This document shows positions 23,125 to 34,658 of a DNA stretch of 64,000 bases, in pieces. A model generated the notes under the pieces. It did no database searches. It worked only from the letters and a program-made list of their open reading frames with translations, and was not told where the DNA came from. The stretch lies in NCBI RefSeq assembly GCF_018446385.1, contig NC_055990.1, forward strand, positions 25,381,891 through 25,445,890. The letters run 5' to 3'. The DNA is from Zingiber officinale. Taxonomy: Eukaryota > Streptophyta > Magnoliopsida > Zingiberales > Zingiberaceae. How positions within the stretch are numbered: the first letter of the stretch is position 1; each line of letters begins with the position of its first letter. The translations under genes and the position numbers were made by a program.

Positions 23125-24186
23125 AAATGCCCTGGGAATTACTCACCTGTTGTAATTCTGCTTCATTCTCTGCCGGTACGCCATTAGTCGGACGGCTGCT
23201 TTGGCTCGTGCTTCATCTATCAAGTCCAGCTCCAGCTTCCTCTGCTCGGCATTACTTGCGTCGTACTGTTGCACCCGATCGGATTCTACTCCGACCTCCA
23301 CGGGAACGATAGCCTCTCCTCCGTACACCAAGTGGAAAGGCGTGCCCCCCGTTCCTTCCTTAGGGGTAGTACGAATCACCCATAATACGCCGGCTAGCTC
23401 ATCTACCAAGCTGCCATCAACATGGTCGAGCCGAACTCGAAGAATCCGAAGGATCTCCCGATTGGTGACCTCGGCCTACCCGTTGCTTTGCGGATAAGCT
23501 ACAGAGGTGAAGTGTTGCTGAATGCCGTACCCCTCGCACCATTCTCGGAGCTGCTGTCCGACGAACTGTCGCCCATTGTCAGACACGAGCCGACATGGAA
23601 TACTGAACTGACATATTATGTGCTGCCAGATGAACTTTTTGACCATCTGCTCGGTTATTTTCGCCAATGGCTCGGCCTCGACCCATTTGGAGAAGTAATC
23701 CACTGCCACAAGTAAAAACTTCCGCTGCCCGGTCGCCATCGGGAAAGGTCCCACAATATCCATGCCCCACTGGTCGAACGAGCAGGACACTGTAGACGCC
23801 TTCATCTCCTCAGTGGGTCGATGGGTGGAGTTGTGATATTTCTGACAGGAAAGGCATGTGGCGACGGTCCGAGTGGCATCTTCCTGGAGGGTCGGCCAAA
23901 AGTACCCGGCTAGCAGAATCTTCCTTGCTAACGAGCGGCTGCCCGGGTGTCCTCCACAAGACCCTTGATGTACTTCTTGCAGAATATAGTCCACATCCTC
24001 CGGACCAACACATTTGAGTAGAGGCCTGGAGAACGCTTTTTTGTAGAGCTGGTCGCCAATGAGGACAAACCGGCCAGATCTCCTCCTAAGCATATGCGCT
24101 TCCTCCCGATCGGAGGGTGTTGTTCCTAACTTTAAAAATTCTGCTATAGCCATCCGCCAGTCATTTAGAAATGTGAGCCCCTCCAT
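23125..24186 (-). pseudogene. Gypsy integrase
   Basis: Right to left: the zinc-binding HHCC region (HQGSCGGHPGSRSLARK...TCLSCQKYH), then the DDE core. The first Asp is in WGMDIVGPFP (near 23770), the second in RLVSDNGRQFVG (near 23585) and the Glu in AEVTNREIL (near 23465). A TAG at about 23476-23478, after YPQSNG, interrupts the core, probably from CAG. The sequence then runs on to MAYRQRMKQNYNR near 23145 and is cut by the copia element at 23125. The protein would insert the cDNA into the genome. Confidence 0.9.
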
Positions 24187-24759
24187 CCGGTCGATGTGGG
24201 CGACCAGAGATACCTGCTCGATTGGCTGTTGAGTGACGATCAGTGATATTGAGCTGCCTAGTCAGCCAACTCATCTGCAGCCTAATTCTCCGCTCGAGCG
24301 ATCTTCTGGATGAACACCTCTCGAAAACTGACCTTCAGTTTTTCGAAGGCTTCCGCATAAAGCTTGAGCCTAACGCTGCTTATCTCGAATGCTCTCAAAA
24401 GTTGCTGAGTAGCTAACTGTGAATCTGAATGAATCAAGACCCTGCTGGCTCCCACATGCCGAGCGGCCTGCAGGCCTGCTATCAGCGTCTCATACTCTGC
24501 TTCATTATTGGTCGCTCGATAATCCAATCGTACGGACAAGTGCATCCGTTCTTCGTGGGGGGAGATTAACAGCACACCGATCCCACTTCCTTGCCAAGTG
24601 GATGATCCGTCCACGTACACCTTCTAGGTGGCTTCGGGCTCGGGATCTTGCACCTCAGTGACAAAGTCTGCTAACGACTGCGCCTTGATGGCCGTCCGAG
24701 GATGATACCGTATGTCGAATTCGCTAAGTTCTGTGGTTCATTTGATTAGCCGACCAGAC
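24187..24759 (-). pseudogene. Gypsy RNase H domain
   Basis: MYVDGSSTWQGSGIG begins near 24620. NNEAEYETLIAGLQAARHVG and VLIHSDSQLATQQL follow, so the Asp-Glu-Asp residues are all visible. The domain is interrupted at 24759 by the TRIM. It is homologous to 1-260 of the left element. Confidence 0.88.
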
Positions 24760-24956
24760 TGTTGGGGTTGCAAGGTTGCAAACATAGTCCCATATTGGAA
24801 ACACATGGGAAAGATCATGGGTTTATAAGAGAAAAGATATCTCCATTGGCATGAGGCCTTTTGGGGAGAGCCCAAGAGCAAAACCATGAGAGCTTAGGCC
24901 CAAAGTGGACAATATCATGCAATTGTGGAGATATCTAAATTCTTTTCGATCCTACA
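24760..24956 (+). repeat. TRIM 5' LTR
   Basis: The 197-bp LTR differs from the second copy at very few positions (for example GGTTGC against GGTTTC near its start). The TATA-like GGTTTATAAGAG is near 24820. Confidence 0.92.
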
Positions 24957-25233
24957 ATTGGTATCAGAGCCCGGACTGTCAGAATGTTTAATCGCCGACT
25001 GTGCACAAGAGCTATGGTCTGATTAAACCATGTGAGTACAATATTAACCTCGAACAAAGAAAATGGGGGATCCTATGTTCGAATCAAGAGGACCAGACAC
25101 CAGGCAGGAAGTCCTAGTTGCGACTAGGCAAGGAAGTCCTAGTAGGTCGGGTGGACCGAGGGGCAAGAAGACCTGGTGGGTCGAGGATCGGACGTGGGAA
25201 GCCTATGGTCCTTTGTTTGAGGGGGGGGGGGAT

Positions 25234-25430
25234 TGTTGGGGTTTCAAGGTTGCAAACATAGTCCCATATTGGAAACACATGGGAAAGATCATGGGTTTAT
25301 AAGAGAAAAGATATCTCCATTGGCATGAGGCCTTTTGGGGAGAGCCCAAGAGCAAAACCATGAGGGCTTAGGCCCAAAGTGGACAATATCATGCAATTGT
25401 GGAGATATCTAAATTCTTTTCGATCCTACA
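25234..25430 (+). repeat. TRIM 3' LTR
   Basis: The 197-bp partner of 24760-24956, almost identical to it, which points to a young insertion. Confidence 0.92.
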
Positions 25431-25780
25431 CGGACTCCTCTGGATTGAGAAGGACCCTTCCCAGGGGGTTGTTCGTCATCACAACGATCGGGTGCGCCAG
25501 GAAATAAGGGCGGAGCCTTCGAGCGGCGAGTACCAGCGCAAAAGCTAACTTTTCGAGATCAGTGTAGCGAGACTCAGTATCCTTTAGTAGGTGGCTTAAG
25601 AAGTACACAGGTTGTTCCTCGCCGTCCGACCTCACAAGTGCCGACCCGACGACATATTCAGTCGAGGACAAGTAAACTCTAAGGGGCTCCCCGGCGACCG
25701 GCTTGGCTAACACAGGTAAGGAATTGAGGTATACTTTGAGCTCTTCAAAGGCTTTATCGTACTCTGCATCCCATTGGAAC
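25431..25780 (-). pseudogene. Gypsy RT-RNase H connection segment
   Basis: The minus strand gives KAFEELKVYLNSLPVLAKPV, then YLSSTEYVVGSALVRSDGEE and LEKLAFALVLAARRLRPYFL. It is bounded by the TRIM on one side and the gag-only element on the other. It is the same protein region as 260-640 of the left element. Confidence 0.88.
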
Positions 25781-26033
25781 TGTTGGTGCAACCTTAGGTC
25801 AAGGTTGACCTGGTTGACCCGACTCAAGTTGACTTGACTCGAGTTGTATTTTGATGTTTGACTTAGGAAGATTGTTGATGCAACTTTAGGTCAAGGTTGA
25901 CCTAGTTGAGTTGCATGTTGATGTTTGACACTCGTGAGGGAGTTCTATTCTTGATATGGGACAAGAATAGATGTTTGGGAGATTATTGGTGTAACCGTAG
26001 GTCAAGGTTGACCTGGTTGACCTGAAAAGTCCA

Positions 26034-26200
26034 AGTATGGAGACTTGGCACTGGAAAGGTCCAAGCAGGGAGCTTGGCATGCGAAAAGTCCAAGTATGGA
26101 GACTTGGCACGGGAAAAGTCCAAGTATGGAGACTTGGCACTGGAAAAGTCCAAGTATGGAGACTTGGCACGGAGAAGTCCAAGCAGGGAGCTTGGCACGA
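26034..26200 (+). repeat. Tandem repeats of about 30 bp in LTR
   Basis: Six degenerate copies of AAGTCCAAGTATGGAGACTT or the shorter CCAAGCAGGGAGCTTGGCA lie head to tail. Each unit is itself partly self-complementary (AAGTCC...GGACTT-like, CCAAG...CTTGG). The same array is at 31041-31205 in the other LTR. Confidence 0.85.
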
Positions 26201-26474
26201 GGGAAAGTCCTGGTGAGTGAAGCCAGGCAAGGGAAAATCCAGATGGATCAAGGGTGATCGGACATCTGGTGTTGGGAAGTCCAAGTAGATCAAGGGAGTG
26301 ATCAGATACTTGGCACGAAGAGGAAAGTCCAAGTGGGTCAAAGGGATTGACCGGACACTTGGTGGAGAGTCTTAGCAGGTCAAGGGACTGACCGGATGCT
26401 AAGCATGATGTACCAACAGGTCAAGATTGACCGGATGTTGGTTTGAACTTGGTTTGGGCGAAAACCATGAGCTG

Positions 26475-26835
26475 GATCGATCCGGTGATCGATCCAGTGA
26501 TCGCGAATATTCGATCGGTGCGGTGACCGATCAAGAACACATCGAGCATATTGTGTGATAACGATAGGTCCGGTGACCGATCGAGTCGATCGAACAGAGC
26601 GAGGCGCGAGGGCGATCGGTCGGGGACCGATCAAGAAGCCCTGATCGGTCCCGCATCGATCAGAGTTCTGATCGGTCTATGGACCGATCAGAGAATCCGA
26701 TCGGTCCATGGACCGATCAGACGAACAAAAGCTTCTTCACGATCGGTCCCGGCCGATCAGAAGTTCTGATCGATGCGTGGACCAATCGGCGTGACCAAAA
26801 GGCCTCTTCCCGATCGGTCCACGCCGATCGAGTTC
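26475..26835. repeat. Array of GATCGGTCC/GGACCGATC palindromes in LTR
   Basis: More than ten copies of GATCGGT and its complement ACCGATC occur in 360 bp, often as pairs such as GATCGGTCCATGGACCGATC, which is a perfect 20-bp palindrome. The other LTR has the same zone at 31480-31840, and a smaller one lies in the internal region at 30045-30185. Confidence 0.85.
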
Positions 26836-27456
26836 TAACGCAACGGCCTAGTTTCTTCGCCTTCTTCGCAGTTATAAAAGAGGTTGAGAAGCTATTGATC
26901 TTCTTCTTCTTCTTCTCTTTGCCCCTGCTTCTTGAGCTTTGCTGAGCTCTCTACTTCGTGAAGCTTCGTGTGAGCTTCCCGCTGGTCATGCCGCTATCGT
27001 TCCGTGAAGTTGCTGCTTCATGAACCATCGAAGGCAAGATAGTGTGTGTTTTACATTCTTATTGTTCTTGCTTCTTGTTGTATTTCTTGTACACTTATCT
27101 TGCTGTTGCAAGAGACTTTGTGCGAGGTTTCTCCACCCGGAAGGGTGTTTGATTTAGCCGGTTTTCGAGGACTCATCCACCGACGGATTGATAGGGCTCG
27201 TCCACCTTACGGACACGCCGAGGAGTAGGAGTTTCATCTCCGAACCTCGTTACATCGATGCGTTGAGGTTTGATCTCTTTCTTTGTCGTTTCTACATTGT
27301 ATTTTCCGCTGCGCTAACCCTAATCGTAGGAAGAAACGCGAGAATTTGGGGCGGCTATTCACACCCCCCTCTCTAGCCGTACGAAAGATCCTAACAAGTG
27401 GTATCAGAGCGAGGTCGCTCTTCATCGGATCAACACCCGTGGGAGCAAAGCTAGAG

Positions 27457-28927
27457 ATGGATCAATTCGGAGAAGACATCACCATTCCACCCTTCTACAA
27501 CGACAACTTCGCATATTGGAAGGTAAGGATGATGTATTTTCTTAGGACTAATATGTTGAATTGGTTTTGTGTACAAGAAGGGTTTACTCCTCCAATGGAT
27601 AAAGAAGGAGAGCCTCTAGAGAAGAACAAGTGGACAAAGGAACAAGTCCATCAATCCACGATCAACAATGAGGTAACTAAAACAATTGAATTTTCATTAC
27701 CTACTAATATTTTGCGTAAGATAGGTGAATACAACAATGCCAAGGAAGTGTGGGATAACTTGGCCAAGTACCATGAGGAGAGTTCCACTTCAAGCCATGA
27801 AGAGGAGCCGAGTGAGCCAAGTAGCTCACATCATGGAGGGAGCGAATTGGGAGTTGAGGGCTACTCAACATCCAAGGAAGAAGAGGAGGAGAGTTCCTCT
27901 TGTTCAAGTTCGGAGCAAGAAGAAGAGACATCTACCTCCGGAAGGGATGAGGAAGAGAGCTCACACCCATCCCCAAACCTAGGTAACTCAAGCATTTCAA
28001 TTTCAAATAAGTTACATATAATATGCTTTGAGTGTAGGGAATTTGGGCACTACAAGAGTAAGTGTCCAAAGAGGGTAAGGAAGACTCCACCGGCGCCAAA
28101 GGTCAAGGTAGCCGGAGTCCCGACACGCAAGGGCAAGGAGCACGTGGTGTGCTTCCAATGCAAGCGAAGGGGACCTTATCGAGTCATTGTCCGAGGGGAG
28201 GCAACCTCACAAGGGCAAGAAACCGAGCACTTCTATAGGGGAGCTAAGGCAAACCCTAAGGTATCATTTAAGTCTCATTCGTGCAATACTAGTAAGATAC
28301 ATGCTAGAAATTTTATTGCACTAGTCAATAATGATAAGCATGATAACATTAGAAATCAATACACATGCTTAGGTGCCAAACATGTGAGCCTAGATAAGGA
28401 TAACCCTAGGAAAGCCAACCCTAGAATTACCTCATCTAAGGTTAAGGAGAACCTAGGTAGGAATCCCAAATCAACTAGACACATGCCTAGGAATGCCTCA
28501 AAGAAAAATGACAAATCAAAAATTGAGGTATTAGAAGGAGAATCAAGTCTTGAGGTCAAGACTTGATACTTTGGAAAAGGCTCTTAAGAACTTGGAGAAG
28601 TCATCTCTAGGGTTTAAGGGTCAAAAGCCAATGTCCAAGGACAAAAAGGGTTTGGGTCACAAACCTAAGTCCCAAGTGGTCAAGCCCACTTATCATAATG
28701 TTCCATTCAATTATGGAACAAAACCTAGGGCTAGGAAGACCACCACCAAGGTCACAAGGGGAGTCACCCCTAGAGTTGATCTTGATGAGTCCCAAATGAC
28801 CAAGGCTTTAAAGCCTAAGAGGGTCATTAGGAGAGTTGCTAGGGAAGTCATCCCTAGTGAATATTTAGTGAACCCAATGAGCTCTAATAGGTATTGGGTT
28901 CCTAGGAGCATCTTCTCTACCCCATAG
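27457..28927 (+). pseudogene. Copia-like gag of the gag-only element
   Basis: ATG 27457 opens MDQFGEDITIPPFYNDNFAY, the start of a copia-type gag. The frame runs to 28566. A CCHC knuckle CFECREFGHYKSKC lies near 28024-28065. A second one (CFQCKRRGPY) has lost its His and last Cys. The continuation, LDTLEKALKNLEK to YWVPRSIFSTP, is in another frame (28550-28927), so there is a frameshift between about 28500 and 28560. A Glu/Ser-rich linker (SSTSSHEEEPSEPSSSHHGG) precedes the knuckle. The usual gag end just before 28927 shows that pol is absent, not merely broken. Confidence 0.8.
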
Positions 28928-30787
28928 ATGGGTTAGAGAGTGTCAACTCCAATTAGAAGGGTAGTTAACCCAACTTTGAGGAAATTGACACTCAAGGAGC
29001 ATTTTCAAGGTCTTGATAACCTTTGGAAATGAAAAAGAATTATTATTTACTCCTTAAAGAGTAAAATGTGCCATTATGGAAAAGAATGATTTTAATTGGC
29101 ACAATTTGAGGAAAACCTAGAGAAATACCATAATTGGGATTTTGGTTTTCTCTTAGGGATATATGGGCAATCTAGGGTTAGATTTTAAGTTAGCTAAGGC
29201 TAAGGATACTTAGATACGGATTTAGGTATTTTATTTGAGCTAACTTGCCATGATTGGTTGCCATATGCCATGCCATGACATCATATTTATTTTATTATCA
29301 TTTGAAATGTCATGATAATACTTAGGCTAGTTTATATGTCATGTGTTAGTTTAGTTTCAAACTTTATGCCATGACATCATGACATTGGCACATGTTCTCA
29401 TTTATGATACCATTTTATGCCATGTCATCATCTCTTGCATTAATAATCAATTGAATTGATTTAAGGATGAAAACATATTTTGATATTGAGATCAAATTTG
29501 TGTTTAGAAAATGCATGAGACCTTAGCCTAAGATACCTAAACCCATATCTCACATCAAAATTGACATGGATGTGCTTGATACACTTTAGATGTGTGTGAG
29601 ATATTAGGATCATGAATTAGGATCAAGGTGCATAGTCCTTGTACCTAGATGAGCCTAATTCAAGATATGGAGGATCATAGGGAAAGCTTGTGTACAAGTT
29701 ATGTGCATATAGCCCTAAGATTATGGTCCTAAATTCAAATGGTTTTAAAAGCATTTTAAAATTGATTTGAAAAACCTTGATGAAGCTTTCCTAGTGATAG
29801 CATTCATCATTGAACATTGTGATACAAAGTTGAGTTAAACTTGAACTTTTTCAAAGTTTTTGAACTTTGTATCAAGATTGAAAAATGGAAACTACTTTCA
29901 TAGAAAACTATTTTTCCATGGTAGTATATGTTATGAGGAATGTATCCTCGAATTTCACAATTTTTCGAATTTTCCTGAATTTTCTAGGAGTTTCTGAATT
30001 TCGGAAGGAAATTTGAAACTGATATCAGAGGTTGGATCCTTCGGGACCGATCCGTCTCTGATCGGTGCTGGACCGATCCAAGCATGGATCGGTGCGCACC
30101 GATCCAAGAGGGTTCGAGTACGGTGCGATCGGTGAAGGCCCGATCGGTCCGGGACCGATCCATGGGTTTCGATCGGTCTGGGACCGTGTCGAATTTCGAT
30201 TTTCAGCTGTTGGTCTGAAATTTCAGCCGGAAGTTGGGTTTTGTAGATTTCTAAAGGTTTGAACTCCCAAAGACATTGTTGGTGCAATGGTCAAGGGGAG
30301 TTGGCTTTTAGGGGAGTTTTACTCCTTAAGATTTTTAAGGATTAGTGATATGGGATTATCACTAAGTTGATTGTTGAGTTTAGTATCAAGGGGAAATTAA
30401 GAGTTTCAATGAAAGGTATGGGACTTTCATTAGGAAGAAACTCTTGACCTTGATACTCTCCTTTTCTTTTGATGTGTGTCAAAAAGGGAGAGAGTTTGGA
30501 GAGTTATTGGAGAACCCAAGTTAGGTTATCGGTTTAACCTAAGCTAGGGGAAGAATGTCAAGGAATGTTCGAGGAAGAACATTGGAATTCTTTTTGATGT
30601 GTGTCAAAAAGGGGGAGAATTATTGGAGAACCCAAGTTAGGTTATCGGGTTAACCTAAGGGGAGAATGTCCAGAGAATGTTCAAGGAAAGAACATTGGAC
30701 ATTGGAAGATGGTTGGAAAACCTAAGTTAGGTTATCGGGTTAACCTAACTTGATTATGATTTTGTCAAACATCAAAAAGGGGGAGAT
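28928..30787 (+). other. Non-coding internal region of gag-only element
   Basis: The interval has no pol motifs in either strand. It is AT-rich to 29990, then carries GATCGGT palindromes (30045-30185). From 30470 to 30790 come near-tandem blocks with GATGTGTGTCAAAAAGGG and TTAGGTTATCGG, ending in the polypurine tract. Confidence 0.7.
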
Positions 30788-32401
30788 TGTTGGTGCAACC
30801 TTAGGTCAAGGTTGACCTGGTTGACCCGACTCAAGTTGACTTGACTCGAGTTGTATTTTGATGTTTGACTTAGGAAGATTGTTGATGCAACTTTAGGTCA
30901 AGGTTGACCTAGTTGAGTTGCATGTTGATGTTTGACACTCGTGAGGGAGTTCTATTCTTGATATGGGACAAGAATAGATGTTTGGGAGATTATTGGTGTA
31001 ACCGTAGGTCAAGGTTGACCTGGTTGACCTGAAAAGTCCAAGTATGGAGACTTGGCACTGGAAAGGTCCAAGCAGGGAGCTTGGCATGCGAAAAGTCCAA
31101 GTATGGAGACTTGGCACGGGAAAAGTCCAAGTATGGAGACTTGGCACTGGAAAAGTCCAAGTATGGAGACTTGGCACGGAGAAGTCCAAGCAGGGAGCTT
31201 GGCACGAGGGAAAGTCCTGGTGAGTGAAGCCAGGCAAGGGAAAATCCAGATGGATCAAGGGTGATCGGACATCTGGTGTTGGGAAGTCCAAGTAGATCAA
31301 GGGAGTGATCAGATACTTGGCACGAAGAGGAAAGTCCAAGTGGGTCAAAGGGATTGACCGGACACTTGGTGGAGAGTCTTAGCAGGTCAAGGGACTGACC
31401 GGATGCTAAGCATGATGTACCAACAGGTCAAGATTGACCGGATGTTGGTTTGAACTTGGTTTGGGCGAAAACCATGAGCTGGATCGATCTGGTGATCGAT
31501 CCAGTGATACCGCGAATATTCTGATCGGTCTGGTGACCGATCAATACATCGAGCATATCGGTGATAATCGATAGGTCCGGTGACCGATCGAGTCGATCGT
31601 CAACAGAGCGAGGCGCGAGGGGCTGATCGGTCGGGACCGATCGAAGCCTCGATCGGTCCCCGCATCGATCAGAGTTCCTGATCGGTCTATGGACCGATCA
31701 GAGGTTCCCCGATCGGTCCATGGACCGATCGTGACGAACAAAGCTTCTTCCGATCGGTCCCGCCGATCAGAAGTTCTCGATCGATGCGTGGACCAATCGT
31801 GACCAACAAAGGTTCTTCCGATCGGTCCACGCATCGATCGAGTTCTAGCTGCCATGACGCAACGGCTAGTTTCTTCGCCGTCTTCTTCGCAGTTATAAAG
31901 GGAAGCTACTGTTGATCTTCTTCTTCTTCTTCTCTTTGCCCCTGCTTCTTGCTGAGCTCTCTACTTCGTGAAGCTTCGTGTGAGCTTCCCGGCTGGTCAG
32001 CTGCTGCTGCTTCGTCAACGGAAACCAGTCGAAGGCAAGATAGTGTGTGTTTTTACATTCTTATTGTTCTTGCTTCTTGTTGTATTTCTTGTACACTTAT
32101 CTTGCTGTTGCAAGAGACTTTGTGGCGAGGTTTCTCCACCCAGAAGGAGTGTTTGATTTAGCCGGTTTTCCGGGGACTCATCCACCGACGGATTGATAGG
32201 GCTCGTCCACCTTACGGACACGCCGAGGAGTAGGAGTTTCATCTCCGAACCTCGTTACATCGATGCGTTGAGGTTTGATCTCTTTCTTTGTCGTTTCTAC
32301 ATTGTATTTTCCGCTGCGCTAACCCTAATCGTAGGAAGAAACGCGAGAATTTGGGGCGGCTATTCACACCCCCCTCTCTAGCCGTACGAAAGATCCTAAC
32401 A
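30788..32401 (+). repeat. 3' LTR of gag-only element
   Basis: The 1614-bp partner of 25781-27396. The two are nearly identical outside the palindrome zone, where small indels cluster (compare 26500-26850 with 31500-31860). Confidence 0.9.
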
Positions 32402-34658
32402 GGAACTTGGTGGCTTGGCGCAGAATCTTGAAAAAGGGAAAGCTTCGGTGGGCAGTCTTCGAGATAAATCTGGACAACGCGGTTATTCGTCCCATGAGGC
32501 ACTGAGCTTCCTTCAGGTTTCTGGGAGGCGACATGTCTTGCAGTGCTTTCACTTTACTGGGATTTGTCTCTATGCCCCGCTTGGTAACGATGTACCCCAA
32601 AAAGTGTCCACTCTTTGCTCCGAACAGACACTTCTGGGGATTTAGCTTGACCCCGTATGCCCTCAGCATCCCGAAGGTTTCTTCTATATCTGCACAAAGG
32701 TTGACCGCTAGGATTGATTTAATAAGTATGTCATCAACGTATACCTCCAGGTTTCGCCCGATCTGCTTCCGGAACACTTTGTTCATGAGCCGCTGGTATG
32801 TGGCACCAGCGTTCTTTAGTCCGAACAACATTACGTTGTAGCAGTAGGTGTCGTCCGCTGTAATGAAACTCACTTTCTCCTGGTCTTCTCGGGCGAGCGG
32901 CACTTGGTGGTAACCCTAATAAGCATCCAACATGCATATCAGCTCGCATCCAGCGGTTGAGTCTACCATCTGGTCAATTCGGGGCAGAGGGTAAAAAGTC
33001 TTTTGGCCACACCCTATTCAGATCCCAGAAGTCGATGTAGACCCTCCACTTATTACCCGGTTTGGAGACCAGCACCACATTCGCTAGCCAACTTGGGAAT
33101 TGCAACTCTCGTATGTGGCCGGCCTCCATGAGTTTCTCGACTTCCGCTCGGATGATAACGTTCTGCTCGGCACTAAAGTCCCGCTTCTTCTGCTTGACGG
33201 GACGAGCATCCGGTCGGACATGGAGCTCGTGCTGCGCGACTCTCGGCGAGATACCTGGTAGCTCATGTGTTGACCACGTAAAGACGTCGTTGTTGCGCTG
33301 TATGCACCGGATCAGCTCCTCCTTCGGGCCCGCTTCCAGGTCTGATGCAATGAATGTGGTGGCCTCCGGTCGGCCATCCAGGATCTGTACTTCTTCTTTT
33401 TCTTCATAAACTAAGATGGGAGGCCTTTCAGTTATAGCATTTACCTCGATTCGGGGGGCCTTCCGAGCGGACCTCGACTCGGCTCGGACCATCTCCACAT
33501 AGCACCGCCGTGCTGCCAACTGATCGCCTCTGACCTCTCCCACTTGGTCTTCGATAAGGAACTTGATCTTCTGATAAAATGTCGAGACGACAACCCGGAA
33601 TTCACTGAGAGCTGGTCGGCCCAAAATGATGTTGTACGCTGAGTGCGTGTCCACTACGATGAAGTTAGTGGTCCGCGTCTTTCTGAGCGGCTCTTCACCG
33701 AGCGAATAGCCAATTTCATCTGGTCGATCGGCTGAACCTCGTTACCAGTGAATTCGAACAGGGGTGTTGTCATAGGCAGCAACTCAGCCTTGTCGATCTG
33801 AAGTTGGTCAAACGCCTTGTGGAAGATGATGTTGACCGAGCTCCCTGTGTCAATAAACATGCGATGAATAGTGTAGTTTGCTATTACTGCTCGGATGATG
33901 AGGGTGTCGTCGTGAGGTACTTCAACTCCCTTGAGGTCGCCAGGGCCGAAGCTGATCTCAGGCTCGTTCTCCTTCTCTCGACTGCATCCATGGCATGAAT
34001 CTCCAGTCGTCGGGCGTACGACTTGCGGGCTCGGTTGGAGTCACCGCTGGTTGGCCTACCAGCGATGATGTTGATTTCCCCCCGAGCGGTGTTGCTTCTA
34101 TTTTCTTCCTCCCGAGCAGACGGTCTAGCTCGCTCATGGGAGGCTCGAGGGTTGCTTCTTGGTTGGTGCGGGTGTCACTGCTCGGGTGACTGTTTGGCTT
34201 CTCGCCGTCCGACATTTTGATGATTATGTCGCCGGTCAGGCGAAGGTGATCGGCGGTGATAGCTCATTGGCTTAGTTACCGGGGCGAGACTCTGACAGTC
34301 GTGGGTGTTGTGGGTTGCCAACTGATGAAGTGAACAAAACATGGGAGTCCATACCTTTCCTTTCGGCTTAGGTAGTTCGGCCACCATCTGTTGGACAGCG
34401 TGCGACCTTGATTCTTGATGCGACCTCATCCCCTCGACCCGGGGTCCTCTGGGTGGTTGATGAATGGCTTGAGGCCTTCGCTCGGCCGGCGCTGCTAACT
34501 CTGCCGGTGTTTCCTTTTTACGGGCCGCTTGCGCCTCCTCCAAGTTGATGTATTCACTCGCCTTTTTCAGCATATGGTCATAGTCGCGCGGCGGTTTCCT
34601 GATGAGCGAGCAGAAGAAGTCGCCATCCATCAGCCCCTGGGTGAAGACATGCATCATG
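32402..34658 (-). pseudogene. Gypsy RT, protease and gag 3' part
   Basis: Right to left: gag knuckle CSLHQLATHNTHDC near 34340-34300, protease MFIDTGSSVNII near 33860, then the RT N-terminal part (HVRPDARPVKQKKRDFSAEQ near 33215), VLVSKPGNKWRVYI near 33070 and YVDDILIKSI near 32745. The frame is broken near 33660, 32975 and 32905. The right edge, at the gag segment read as MMHVFTQGLMDGDFF, is cut by the solo LTR at 34659. The left edge is cut by the gag-only element at 32402. Confidence 0.88.

Larger units (their letters stand above)
24760..25430 (+). mobile_element. TRIM (terminal-repeat retrotransposon in miniature)
   Basis: Two 197-bp LTRs (24760-24956 and 25234-25430) start TGTTGGGGTT and end GATCCTACA. 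A perfect tRNA-Met primer site TGGTATCAGAGC is at 24959-24970. A polypurine tract of eleven G (25221-25231) precedes the second LTR. The internal part is only 277 bp and codes for nothing recognisable. Target flanks are CAGAC (24755-24759) and CGGAC (25431-25435), with one mismatch. It must be moved by enzymes from another element. I do not see the 5S-like motifs of Cassandra TRIMs. Confidence 0.93.
25781..27396 (+). repeat. 5' LTR of gag-only element
   Basis: The 1616-bp LTR runs from TGTTGGTGCAACC to GATCCTAACA. It contains a tandem array (26034-26200) and a palindrome-rich zone (26475-26835). TATA-like GTTATAAAAGAGG is near 26870. Confidence 0.9.
25781..32401 (+). mobile_element. Non-autonomous LTR retrotransposon with gag only (LARD-like)
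   Basis: The 6621-bp element has LTRs at 25781-27396 and 30788-32401 and a perfect target duplication GGAAC (25776-25780 and 32402-32406). The primer site TGGTATCAGAGC is at 27399-27410, and a polypurine tract AAAAAGGGGGAGAT ends at 30787. The internal 3.4 kb codes for a copia-like gag and then a non-coding stretch, with no protease, integrase or RT. It would depend on a partner copia element. Confidence 0.9.

Noticed and set aside
24760..25430. Cassandra-type TRIM with 5S rRNA-like promoter
   Set aside because: No 5S internal promoter motif is seen in the LTRs.
25886..26341. Repetitive frame with SPYLDFS units, present again at 30893-31348
   Set aside because: It is the LTR tandem array read in reverse; the two copies are the two LTRs, not genes.
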